Source: Synechococcales cyanobacterium M55_K2018_004
Lineage (GTDB): Bacteria > Cyanobacteriota > Cyanobacteriia > Elainellales > Elainellaceae
Direction: 5' to 3'
Length of the DNA stretch: 41,021 nucleotides
NCBI GenBank assembly: GCA_015295905.1
Contig: DVEB01000320.1
Span: 1 to 41,021 of the forward strand
Shown here: piece by piece, positions 25,237 through 33,009 of the stretch
How the letters are laid out: every line of letters starts with the position of its first letter
Position numbering within the stretch: position 1 is the first letter of the stretch
The notes under the pieces: generated by a model
What the model was told of the DNA's origin: nothing
Seen by the model: the letters and a program-made list of their open reading frames with translations, nothing else
Database searches by the model: none
Translations under genes and position numbers: made by a program

Positions 25237-26091
25237 ATGGTTGCTAATACATCTCCTCCTATCACACAGTTCACGCCGCTTCATAAGCGATTTCGAGAAA
25301 TCACGATCGCCCTATATGAAATCAATAAAACGCTTAACGAGATGCATCCTGTACCAGGGACAGGAACTCAGCAAATTATTGTGATTGTGGTGAATATCCT
25401 GCTTTGGCTACGCTCGCTCCTCAAAGATAATACTAGGGACGCGTCATTTAATCGATGGATCTCTAAGTTTGATCAAACTCCTTCGTGTCGTCAATTATTG
25501 AGTGTGCTTAGTAGTTTACCCAAAGAGCTTCAAGATGATTTGAATTCCATTTTACAACCGCTGAAGTCTAGAGATGACAAGGAAAAACGAGTGCAAGCAA
25601 TTGATAGATTATACTCTCATCTAATCTTTGCCTGGGCACAACTATCAGACGTACAATCCCCTGCAGAATGGCAACGAATCCTGTCTGCTACGGAAACTAT
25701 TGCATCGCCTCCTGTAGAGGCAGAAACTGACCTTTCTATGCCCCTTGTAGTACAGACTGAAGATCTTCAGTCTGTGGTTTACTCTTATCAACCTACTCCA
25801 GAAGCATTTGCCTGTATTTCTCCGCTGGCTCAAATTGAGTCACTAATTACCGATGAAAATTTCAACCTCCAGGCAGTAGAGAACTTTTTGGAGTCATCCC
25901 GGCAAAATTTACCCAAACTGATGGCTTTAATTGCAGAGGTACCCCAGCTACAAAATTCTCTGAGACAAGCTTTTCATCCCCTAGAATCCAACCAATTTGC
26001 CGTTCGGGTTCAGCGATTTATAGAAATTCAGGAACTTCGTCAACAGATTCTTGCTTACTTTAGCTCAACCTATAACGTAACCAGTGACTAG
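25237..26091 (+). CDS. Hypothetical helical protein (284 aa)
   Basis: No family was recognised. The predicted protein is mostly helical. Residues ~45-62 (QIIVIVVNILLWLRSLL) form one short hydrophobic stretch that could be a buried helix or a weak membrane anchor. The middle is Pro/Glu-rich, and the C-terminal ~80 residues form helical pairs (NLQAVENFLESSRQNLPKLM). AGAGG precedes the ATG. It lies 68 nt after the 726-aa protein's stop and 42 nt before the next gene, consistent with co-transcription. Base composition resembles the preceding gene more than the following one, so these two may have been acquired together. Confidence 0.8.
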   Translation: MVANTSPPITQFTPLHKRFREITIALYEINKTLNEMHPVPGTGTQQIIVIVVNILLWLRSLLKDNTRDASFNRWISKFDQTPSCRQLLSVLSSLPKELQDDLNSILQPLKSRDDKEKRVQAIDRLYSHLIFAWAQLSDVQSPAEWQRILSATETIASPPVEAETDLSMPLVVQTEDLQSVVYSYQPTPEAFACISPLAQIESLITDENFNLQAVENFLESSRQNLPKLMALIAEVPQLQNSLRQAFHPLESNQFAVRVQRFIEIQELRQQILAYFSSTYNVTSD

Positions 26092-26133
26092 CTCATCTAT
26101 TGGGCATAACGAATTGATCTGAGGAAGTCTGCT

Positions 26134-27225
26134 ATGAGCTACAACACAACAGAAACTATTCAACGCTTGTGGAGCCAATTTCTCCGAGATCAACTGGCAG
26201 CGATGCCAGCGGAAGAGCGCAAGCAGTATGAGCAACAACTGGAAGATCGGTTTGGAGAACTGCTGAAAAATGCCGCTGATGGCAGCGGTAGTCCCGACAG
26301 CTTTCTGGATCTGATTGGCTTTGGCGGCAAAGGGCCTGTTCCCTTTGAAAATGTCTCCTATCCCTATATCCAACCTGACTTTGATGACTCGGTTGTTCCC
26401 AGCCAGCTCCACGCCGCCGCGGAACTTTACTACATCTATCAGCATGAGCGCATGAAGGTATTCCAGGTAATCCAGGTATTGCAACGCCTGTTCCGGGAAG
26501 GCCGAATGCGGATTCAGCGTGGCCCTGGTGCGCGGGGACTCTACCTGCTGGAGAAATGGAAGCCGTTACGGTATACCCTGCGCGATCGCATGGTGGCCTA
26601 TCGTCGTGCCTTTAACTATGGCAATGCCCAGGCCCCGGCAGGGTCTGTGGTCAATGCCAACTTTCACCGCCAGTTTGTTGGCTTTATGGTGGCCGTGGCC
26701 CAATACTTCCGTGACCTGCTGATTGGCGAAGTAATTCGCGGTGGCCCACTGATTGAACAACGCCCCTTTGGTAGTATTGGCACCGTCCAGCGGATTGGGT
26801 TGGATTTGCGTTATGCCCTCGATCGCTCTACCTACGGTAATATTCTGGCCCTAACGATTGAAACGGGACACTATCTCAACTCGGTGTTGCAGTTGCTCGA
26901 TACCCCGGATATCAAGAAGGCCTTTGATGCCAACACCAAGTGGGATGTGATTGAAATTGTCTCTAACCGCTATTTGGGTGGCATTGGCGAAATTTCTCAA
27001 CGGGCCAAGATGGCCGAAAGTGGTCGCCGCATCCTCCAATTCGTGGCCGATAACGACTTCAAGACTGCCCTGGATCCGATTCTCTTCCAGTCAGAACTAC
27101 GACCAATGGGTAGCCACGCGGAAGCCTGGATTGCTGCTTATCGCATGACCCCTGAAGGGCGCAGTTTCCGAGGGGTCACACCAGCGCTGCAAAGTATTGT
27201 TGGTGCCCAGTCAGCCATGGCGTGA
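26134..27225 (+). CDS. Hypothetical protein (363 aa), possibly related to part of the 726-aa protein
   Basis: No named family was recognised. GAGGA 8 nt before the ATG supports the start. The N-terminus (residues 1-45) is helical and charged. A Gly/Pro loop GFGGKGPVPFENVSYPYIQPDFDD (62-85) precedes helical segments with many aromatic and basic residues. Residues 141-235 show local similarity to residues 155-243 of the 22988 product, including VVNANF, LLIGEVIRGG and LDLRYALDRS. It contains the HIP1 octamer, unlike the two preceding genes. There is no signal peptide. A structural role in a shared complex would fit the internal similarity, but this is inference. Confidence 0.82.
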   Translation: MSYNTTETIQRLWSQFLRDQLAAMPAEERKQYEQQLEDRFGELLKNAADGSGSPDSFLDLIGFGGKGPVPFENVSYPYIQPDFDDSVVPSQLHAAAELYYIYQHERMKVFQVIQVLQRLFREGRMRIQRGPGARGLYLLEKWKPLRYTLRDRMVAYRRAFNYGNAQAPAGSVVNANFHRQFVGFMVAVAQYFRDLLIGEVIRGGPLIEQRPFGSIGTVQRIGLDLRYALDRSTYGNILALTIETGHYLNSVLQLLDTPDIKKAFDANTKWDVIEIVSNRYLGGIGEISQRAKMAESGRRILQFVADNDFKTALDPILFQSELRPMGSHAEAWIAAYRMTPEGRSFRGVTPALQSIVGAQSAMA

Positions 27226-27333
27226 GTCTTAATCGCCTGATTGGTAAAGTCTGCTGGAGCTGAAGCGAGCTAAAGGTTTAAACCGTTATTGAAAATCCAT
27301 TCAAATTTGTAATTTCTTGGAGAGGGGGTTATC

Positions 27334-28218
27334 ATGACCGCGACCCTGCTTCCCGATGTATCGATTACACTGAATCAAAAACGTTGGGCCTGTGTGTTAG
27401 ATCCAACCCTAGTACTATCCGATTATGGCTTGCCCCTGGTCAAACAATTGGGAGAATGGGTTGAACTCTGGGTCGTGCGGGAGTTCTGGCACATGCTGGA
27501 CAATCCACAAATCTATGTGCAACAGCCAGAACGCCTGCTGAGTCAGCCCTATCGAGAAATGTCTTCAGCACAGCACCGTAACCTATCCCAACAGATCATT
27601 CGTACTCTGCGCGAGTGGGAAAATTTGCGGGCGAACAGCGATCGCAATACCTGGAATATTCATTTTCTGGCGGATGTGATTGGCGAATCCTCGGTTCCCC
27701 CCGGCACGGATGCTAACCTGATCTGGCGCTGGGAATCGCTGGCTCAAGGGTTGGATAGTTATCTCGACCAGCGATCGACTAGATCAGAAACCCTCACTCT
27801 CGCTTTTCGAGATTTAGCCGCCCTTGCTGCCGCCCGCCCCGCCTGCATTCTCACCCACAGATCGACGGAAGCCGCCCAGCTCAACGATCCCCCCGCCATT
27901 TGTGAAACCTTGGAGCAGTGGAACATCACCTGCCATGAAGTGAGTGCGAAGGATGCGATCGCGGAAGTCGAACGCAATTATCTTCGCAATCTCTTAGTCC
28001 ATGCAGGCTTATCCAAACTGCTCTGGTCAGGGCTGAATTTAGTCGTTTTGCACCTGATGGTACCGGCAGCAGCAACGATCAGCCCAACCTCCCAATGGGA
28101 TGAGGAACTGGCGTTTTCCGAACTCAATGCGGAACTGGAGGATGCTGTTGGATTATCAGCAATGGACATGATGAATTTATGGGATGGCGCTCAGGGCTTT
28201 TGGTATACCCTTCCATAG
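27334..28218 (+). CDS. Hypothetical protein (294 aa)
   Basis: The ATG is preceded by GGAGAGGGGG at good spacing. The sequence begins with strands and helices (WACVLDPTLVLSDYGLPLVKQLGEWVELWVVREFWHMLDN). It has a central charged helix region and ends with the acidic segment WDEELAFSELNAELEDAVGL. The opening VLDPTLVLSDYG faintly recalls the first strand of PIN-like nucleases, but the conserved acidic set cannot be confirmed, so no function is assigned. A 108-nt spacer, the longest within the cluster, precedes it, and a small gene follows 71 nt after. There is no signal peptide or membrane segment. Confidence 0.8.
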   Translation: MTATLLPDVSITLNQKRWACVLDPTLVLSDYGLPLVKQLGEWVELWVVREFWHMLDNPQIYVQQPERLLSQPYREMSSAQHRNLSQQIIRTLREWENLRANSDRNTWNIHFLADVIGESSVPPGTDANLIWRWESLAQGLDSYLDQRSTRSETLTLAFRDLAALAAARPACILTHRSTEAAQLNDPPAICETLEQWNITCHEVSAKDAIAEVERNYLRNLLVHAGLSKLLWSGLNLVVLHLMVPAAATISPTSQWDEELAFSELNAELEDAVGLSAMDMMNLWDGAQGFWYTLP

Positions 28219-28289
28219 CAATTTCTGATTGCAAATCAGTGACATCGGTATTGCTTCCTGACTCAATTTTTAATCAAGGACAGTGTGTT

Positions 28290-28685
28290 ATGCAATCTCT
28301 CGATCGCCTAATTATGGATGAATTAGAAGCAATAGATACGTTTGACAAAGGGACAGAAAGTGACTCTTTTACAAGCTCATTTAGAATTCGTACTCGACTA
28401 CCTCGAAGCAGAATTTTTCCTGTAACCAGTGGTTCGGTTACGGTCAGTAGTTTTGCCCGATGGGACAGGCCAGCAGCTTGTCCAATCAGGGAATATTATA
28501 TTGAACTGCGAAAAAGTGAACCCTGGTATAGGCCCGATCAAAGCTTTGGTTCTGTGAGATTTCCGGTTTCTCGCACTGCTAGCTTCATCTGGAGAGGGCT
28601 ACCATCAGGGAATTACTATCTCGAAATATGGGTAGCCAACAGTAACTCGAATTGTGTGCTTTTGGGTGATATCAGCGTAACTTGA
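28290..28685 (+). CDS. Small beta-rich hypothetical protein (131 aa)
   Basis: The frame is open from 28179, overlapping the previous gene, but AAGGA at 28276-28280 lies 9 nt before the ATG at 28290, so that start is chosen. After an acidic N-terminal helix (MDELEAIDTFDKGTESD), residues ~40-130 alternate short strands. Examples are GSVTVSSFARW, EYYIELRKSE, TASFIWRGLPSGNYYLEIWVAN and LLGDISVT. This resembles an Ig/fibronectin-like sandwich with a typical L-P-x-G-x-Y-Y-L strand pair. No exact family is known. It is the last gene of the closely spaced plus-strand series, so it may be a binding or adaptor component of that system. Confidence 0.7.
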   Translation: MQSLDRLIMDELEAIDTFDKGTESDSFTSSFRIRTRLPRSRIFPVTSGSVTVSSFARWDRPAACPIREYYIELRKSEPWYRPDQSFGSVRFPVSRTASFIWRGLPSGNYYLEIWVANSNSNCVLLGDISVT

Positions 28686-28978
28686 AATATTAGACTTAAT
28701 TGGAAATAGTAGGAAGCTTGCTGTGCGAGGCTTTCACAGATCGCCTCAAAATAGCCTCAAACACTTACGCAGCAGGTTTTTGAGCCCATTTATACCGTTT
28801 TATTGCCAATCCTGTCTATTGAGTGCAGCAGCTACATGACTGAAGGCAAATTCGTTACCGTGTCACCATCGGAGGATTCCAGCAACAGATAGTTCCCATT
28901 TGAGGGAAATCGCCCCTGATTAAAAAAACTAAATCCGATCGCTCAAGTCTCTCAACCTCTAACCCGCGATCGCTTCCC
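28686..28978. other. Intergenic gap after the 18609 cluster
   Basis: This 293-bp stretch contains a weak GAGGC/GCCTC dyad near 28723 and a HIP1 octamer near its right end. No convincing terminator, promoter or gene was found. It separates the cluster from the scarred zone with the Uma2 remnant. Confidence 0.35.
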
Positions 28979-29291
28979 CTATTTCCCTATCTGCCCCCTC
29001 ACCCAACCCCGAAATGCTTTCACCAGCGTTAGATAATCTTCCCTTCCTGCTTGTTGTAAAAATCCCGCCATCTCTGGAATCGGGATACCTGTCAAAAACT
29101 GACTCCTTTGGGAGGTGATATACATGCCATTTTGCCACTGTTGGATGACCAGAGATTCGCCATCATAGACCCAAACCTCTGCCACACCCCAATCCACATA
29201 CATCTGGAGGCGATCAAGTCTCATAGGTTTGCCAGCTAATCCCCGACTGGTGGAGCACTTCCATGGGCGGAGCCAGAGGTGTTGCCACCAT
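28979..29291 (-). pseudogene. Uma2-family gene with internal deletion
   Basis: An ATG at 29289-29291 opens a short frame (MVATPLAPPMEVLHQSGISW..TYET) that looks like the N-terminus of Uma2/DUF820 nuclease-like proteins. It stops near 29214. An overlapping frame then encodes MRLDRLQMYVDWGVAEVWVYDGESL and the normal C-terminal part of the same family to 28979. The ~100 residues between, which carry the catalytic acidic positions, are missing, and the frame changes at the junction. This is best read as a deletion remnant. Uma2 genes are highly multiplied in cyanobacteria, and decayed copies are common. Confidence 0.7.
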
Positions 29292-29330
29292 AGGACAATT
29301 TCCCCAAAGGCTGTCTAAATTCTGGAATAG

Positions 29331-29894
29331 ATGATGCAATCCTTTGTCAATCAGGTAATGGATACTCTGAAGTCAGAGTCCGATAGGCTGGAGCGTAGCA
29401 TTCATGGTTACTCTCTATTCGTCACCCAACCCCCAAGGCGCAGACCGCGAACCTCAACCCGTGCATTTTTGAGAGATGCCCTGCGTCGTGTCAGTCACCC
29501 TCGCCATCCCCTCCACTTTTTGGTCGTTCGTCGCCGTTTACCCAATGGGCAGGTGACCTACGACTGGCGCAAAACGACTCGCATCACCGCCAGCGGTAGA
29601 CGACAAACTGGACGGTATGACTACCAAGGCCATGAAACCGGGCCGATCGTGCAGGTGGGGCATCAAGGGGCGTTTGCTGCTGGCGTTCCCGAACGATTGA
29701 TGTTAGAAGATGCCGGACTGAATCAGCAAAGCGGACAGACGATCGAGAGTAGGGGAGCCTATAGCTTTAAGGATGCTGTCTTGATCGGGGGCGTTCCGGT
29801 TGATGTGGCTTCCGCACAGCAGTGGGAACGGTTGGGTTTACTGCGTCGTGGCATCGTCGCCCGATCGCCCAGAATTCCGGCCCCGCTGCCCTAA
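29331..29894 (+). CDS. Putative polymorphic-toxin-type domain protein (Ntox5-like)
   Basis: This 187-aa protein begins with a helical segment and a strongly basic region (RRRPRTSTRAFLRDALRRV). From about residue 93 to the end it resembles the bacterial 'polymorphic toxin type 5' domain as I remember it. The features are a GH near an aromatic strand (H111), a G-x-PERL-x-LEDA segment (118-128), LNQ (130-132), GAYSFKDAVLIGGVPVD (142-158) and W165 followed by LGLL. Such domains normally sit at the C-terminus of larger secreted toxins; here it is nearly free-standing, with no secretion domain. No obvious immunity gene lies beside it. The start is uncertain (ATG 29331 or 29358). The enzymatic activity is unknown. 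Confidence 0.6.
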   Translation: MMQSFVNQVMDTLKSESDRLERSIHGYSLFVTQPPRRRPRTSTRAFLRDALRRVSHPRHPLHFLVVRRRLPNGQVTYDWRKTTRITASGRRQTGRYDYQGHETGPIVQVGHQGAFAAGVPERLMLEDAGLNQQSGQTIESRGAYSFKDAVLIGGVPVDVASAQQWERLGLLRRGIVARSPRIPAPLP

Positions 29895-29948
29895 CCCAAG
29901 ACGGCTTTAAGTCAGAAAAATGCATTGAATCCCCCCATGAGGCACGTT

Positions 29949-30242
29949 ATGGCAGCACCGATTTCCATCATCATGACCGTCTATAACCGGGAACAGTATC
30001 TGAGTGCTGCGATCGAGAGCATTCTGGCACAAACCAGGGGTGACTTTGAGCTGATTATTTGGGATGATGGCTCCACCGATCGGTCTTTAGAAATTGCCCA
30101 GCACTATGCTCAAAGAGATCCGCGAATACAAGTAGTGGCTGCCGAACACAGGGGGCATCTATCTGCTCTTCAAGCCCTATCTGCTCTAGCTTCTGGTATC
30201 TACATTGGCACTGTAGACAGTGACGGTAGTGCCCTTTCATAA
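29949..30242 (+). pseudogene. Truncated family 2 glycosyltransferase
   Basis: The 97-residue frame starts at ATG 29949 and has the typical GT-A start (APISIIMTVYNREQYLSAAIESILAQT). The UDP-contact segment FELIIWDDGSTDRSLEIA follows. The sequence stops at IGTVDSDGSALS, right at the DxD metal-binding site. Family members are usually about three times longer. No continuation was found in any frame downstream. The junction at about 30230-30320 runs into unrelated sequence with a short CCTTT/AAAGG dyad. It is probably an inactive remnant from a deletion or insertion. Confidence 0.8.
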
Positions 30243-30382
30243 AGGACAGAGAAAATAGCCTAAAATTGGCAGCCTCTTGCTGCAAAGCCCTCAAAATTGT
30301 CCGATTATTCTCCATCCTTTAAGAAATGGGACTACCCATTTTAGAATGCCCCCCTCTTTTGACTATGCGTAACTCACTAGCA

Positions 30383-31402
30383 ATGGATCTCAATGGCCTC
30401 CAGATCAACCATCCCGATCTGGTGATGGTGACGGTGATGGGGCAGATTGCCCATCCGGTGGGAGCCGCCAATGCTTATCGGATTGGTCATGATGGGGTGC
30501 CGCGGGTGCTCCCGACAACAGGGGGGATTGTGATTAACCAGCGGATCGGCGATCGCTGCGTCGGGTTGGCGGGCGACCACATTGAGCCCGGTGTTGCCCT
30601 CCACAACAATAGTCGTGAAGTGGTCGGGGGGCGGCGTGGCCCTAATAATGCCCTGATCACCTATGCCTGCGTGGGCAACAGTGCCAGGGTGATCAGCGGC
30701 CCCTGTCGGGGAGAGAAAGGGCTGGTTACCGGTAAACATGGGGGGATTGACCATGTGCTGGTGGATTTTCCGACCCCGGTGTTAAAGGAACTTCAGATTG
30801 GCGATCGCATCCAAATCTATAGTTACGGTCTGGGGCTGCAGTTGATTGATCACCCCGACATTACCGTGGCTAACTGTTCCCCTGCTCTACTGCAACGCTG
30901 GAACATCCGAGAAATTGAAGGCGGTCTAGAAATTCCCGTCACCCACACGATTCCGGCTGCATTGATGGGCTCCGGTCTGGGCAAAAACACAGTGTGGCGC
31001 GGGGATGTGGATATTCAACTGTTTGATCCCGGTATGCGTCACCGCTACCGGCTAGAAAGCTTGCGCTTTGGCGATTTGGTCGCGATTATACAGGGTGACA
31101 CACGCTTTGGGCCTGCCCTGCGTCAGGGACGCACCACCATTGGCGTCGTTGTCCATGGCGACAGCACCGTCAGTGGCCATGGCCCTGGGGTTACCCCCCT
31201 GCTGACTGGATCAGCTAGCCGGTTACACCCAGTGAGAGATACTCAGGCAAACCTGGCCGTCCTGTTTGGTCTGAGACGACTTCCACCCGCCAAGAGTTAT
31301 TGGCCCATTACAGGCAGGCCAAGCAAAGTGCAGCAAGCGATTCCCTCTAATTCTGCCTCGCGCCAGAGGCTCACTCAGAGTTCTCCCAGGCTTTACGTAT
31401 AA
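30383..31402 (+). CDS. DUF4438-family protein
   Basis: This product matches the DUF4438 family of uncharacterised bacterial and archaeal proteins. Matching features are LVMVTVMGQIAHPVG near the N-terminus, TTGGIVINQRIGDR, GLAGDHIEPGVAL, and a long conserved centre to GVVVHGDSTVSGHGPGVTPLLTG. The frame is open from 30326. ATGs at 30326, 30365 and 30383 are possible and none has a good ribosome binding site; 30383 (339 aa) best fits the family start. The last ~50 residues after TPLLTG are Ser/Arg/Pro-rich and look like an extra tail, compared with ~290 aa in family members I recall. The function is unknown. Confidence 0.75.
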   Translation: MDLNGLQINHPDLVMVTVMGQIAHPVGAANAYRIGHDGVPRVLPTTGGIVINQRIGDRCVGLAGDHIEPGVALHNNSREVVGGRRGPNNALITYACVGNSARVISGPCRGEKGLVTGKHGGIDHVLVDFPTPVLKELQIGDRIQIYSYGLGLQLIDHPDITVANCSPALLQRWNIREIEGGLEIPVTHTIPAALMGSGLGKNTVWRGDVDIQLFDPGMRHRYRLESLRFGDLVAIIQGDTRFGPALRQGRTTIGVVVHGDSTVSGHGPGVTPLLTGSASRLHPVRDTQANLAVLFGLRRLPPAKSYWPITGRPSKVQQAIPSNSASRQRLTQSSPRLYV

Positions 31403-31772
31403 ACAGATGCTTGCAGTGGCTAAACATCTTGATGTTGTGCGGGAGTACTGCGTTTCCCCACACAACATCAACAAGAGATTCACTCAGGTTTCGAAATAAT
31501 CCACAAGGACGACGAATACTGGTAATTTTTGGGGTCGGCGTAGACACTTTTAATAAAAGTTAACTTCAAAAAAAGCAAGATAAGCACTATGTTTGTTGAT
31601 AAGACCTTATCTTAATTTATAACTCTGTAATCATTAAAAAGTTGCTGTTGACTTTATCGTCAGCTTCCAAGATTCTTATTTTTGATCAATCGTCACTCTT
31701 GAAAAAACTTTGAATTGAATATCACACTCATCCACTGTCTGTTCATTCTGAAAAATTTCTTGAGGAAGTGCG
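31403..31772. promoter_or_regulatory. AT-rich upstream region of the LuxR-type gene, with hairpin and GATAAG dyad
   Basis: TTGATGTTGTGCGGG (31429-31443) pairs with 31457-31471 over 15 bp with one mismatch, which may terminate the DUF4438 gene. Further on the DNA is notably AT-rich. GATAAGACCTTATC at 31598-31611 is a palindrome of GATAAG halves, and another GATAAG lies at 31579. GAGGAAG directly precedes the start codon at 31773. The GATAAG sites are plausible operators. Confidence 0.5.
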
Positions 31773-32264
31773 ATGATATTAGCAAAAATTTCAAATCAGA
31801 TACCAGGATGTATCAATTCAAATCTTCTTCTCGCTGTTGTTAGTGAGTTTGTGATAAAAGATATACGCTATCTTGTCGTTGTGGCTGAAGCATCTCAACC
31901 AGAAGATGAAATAGCTGCAGCGTTAAGTACCTGTCTTGCAAATCTGAATATTTTAAACTTCTCAGAAGTAGATCACTTCACCCTGGAGAATCAAATTTTC
32001 ATGATTGTTGAGGTTCAATCCTGCACAGACAGCGCTCCAGTTGCGTTGGCTGCCTTACTAACCGGCCGAGAATTACAAATTGCCACACTCGTTGCTCAAG
32101 GCTTACCCAATAAGAAAATTGCCAAAAAATTACATATCAGTGAATGGACTGTGGCAACTCACTTGCGTCGCATCTTTGCTAAGTTAAATGTCGATAGCCG
32201 GGCTGCAATGGTCTATTGTTGTGCTCCTTTGATTCAGGATCTGCAGAACATCACTCAGGTTTAA
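31773..32264 (+). CDS. LuxR-family transcriptional regulator (short)
   Basis: This 163-aa protein has a clear C-terminal LuxR/FixJ helix-turn-helix at residues 97-148 (LTGRELQIATLVAQGLPNKKIAKKL, HISEWTVATHLRRIFAKLNV). The ~90-residue N-terminal domain is short, has strands and helices, and lacks the phospho-acceptor pattern of a response regulator. It may sense a small ligand or act as a truncated regulator. GAGGAAG upstream fixes the start. The gene and its 5' region are AT-richer than the surroundings and contain no HIP1 octamer, which hints at separate ancestry. It is followed by a TetR gene after 73 nt. Targets are unknown. Confidence 0.85.
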   Translation: MILAKISNQIPGCINSNLLLAVVSEFVIKDIRYLVVVAEASQPEDEIAAALSTCLANLNILNFSEVDHFTLENQIFMIVEVQSCTDSAPVALAALLTGRELQIATLVAQGLPNKKIAKKLHISEWTVATHLRRIFAKLNVDSRAAMVYCCAPLIQDLQNITQV

Positions 32265-32337
32265 TCATTCGCCGAGCAAACTTTGTCGCGTTGATAGGGC
32301 GCGCGATGCACGCTATATCAACTGCTACATTAAAAGA

Positions 32338-32943
32338 ATGGTTGAGAAATCTGGATATCATCATGGGGACTTGCGGCAGGCGTTGATTGACGCAGCGATC
32401 GCCCTCATTGCAGAACGGGATGCCAACAGTCTTTCCCTACGAGAGGTGGCACGTCGGGTAGGCGTCTCCCATGCGGCACCCTATCGCCACTTTCAAGACA
32501 AGGAAGACTTACTCGTTGCCGTGGCGGAGCAAGGCTTTGCAGGTCTGACAGCAGCGATGCTGCGCGGCATTGACCAAGCTCCGGATGACCCACTAGAGCG
32601 GCTGGCTGCAACAGGTATTGCCTACGTCCAGTTTGCGATCGCCCATCCCTCCCACTATCGGGTCATGTTTGGCAACTTCCCCCTCGCAAAATTGGCCCCA
32701 CCCGAAGGCTCTAACGCCAATATCAATGCCTTTGGCGTGCTACTCAAGCAAATTCAACTGGGGCAGGAGGCAGGTGTCGTGCGACCAGGCGATATTACCC
32801 AATTGGGATTGGTGGCCTGGTCATTGGTGCATGGCCTAGCCATGCTGTTGATTGATCGGCAATTACCCTTCACACAGCCAGATGAGATTAACGCCCTGGC
32901 CATATTCGTCACCCATACCTTAATTGAGGGATTGGGCGTTTAG
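32338..32943 (+). CDS. TetR/AcrR-family transcriptional regulator
   Basis: This 201-aa repressor-type protein has the N-terminal DNA-binding helices (ALIDAAIALIAERDANSLSLREVARRVGVSHAAPYRHFQDKEDLL, residues 15-59). Its C-terminal ligand domain resembles the WHG subgroup (HPSHYRVMFGNFP, WSLVHGLAMLLID). The ligand is unknown. The 73-bp gap before it contains the dyad GTTGATA/TATCAAC (32290-32296/32316-32322) around a GCGCGCGATGC core, which might be an autoregulatory site or one of the dispersed palindromes. The ribosome binding site is weak. Whether it controls the operator-bearing FAD oxidoreductase gene 14 kb away cannot be judged from sequence. Confidence 0.9.
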   Translation: MVEKSGYHHGDLRQALIDAAIALIAERDANSLSLREVARRVGVSHAAPYRHFQDKEDLLVAVAEQGFAGLTAAMLRGIDQAPDDPLERLAATGIAYVQFAIAHPSHYRVMFGNFPLAKLAPPEGSNANINAFGVLLKQIQLGQEAGVVRPGDITQLGLVAWSLVHGLAMLLIDRQLPFTQPDEINALAIFVTHTLIEGLGV

Positions 32944-33009
32944 GGGTTGGGGAACCACGAGGGCTTGGAAAGTCAAGGCTGGCGGCAATCGCCCAACTAA
33001 CACCACCAA

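Noticed and set aside
22540-26580. Absence of the HIP1 octamer over about 4 kb of the unknown cluster, suggesting recent transfer
   Set aside because: A similar gap of about 3.2 kb occurs across phaB-phaE-phaC, which look native, so the absence is not informative alone.
18609-31402. Contractile injection system or prophage
   Set aside because: No sheath, tube, baseplate, spike, LysM, AAA, terminase, capsid or integrase gene was recognised.
31483-32263. CACTCAGGTTT present both upstream of and at the end of the LuxR gene, as a possible insertion-site duplication
   Set aside because: Only 11 bases match and the flanks differ, so chance is likely.
32290-32322. GTTGATA/TATCAAC dyad as a definite TetR operator
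   Set aside because: Its core resembles the dispersed GCGC-type palindromes and the arms are short, so it is noted only under the TetR gene.
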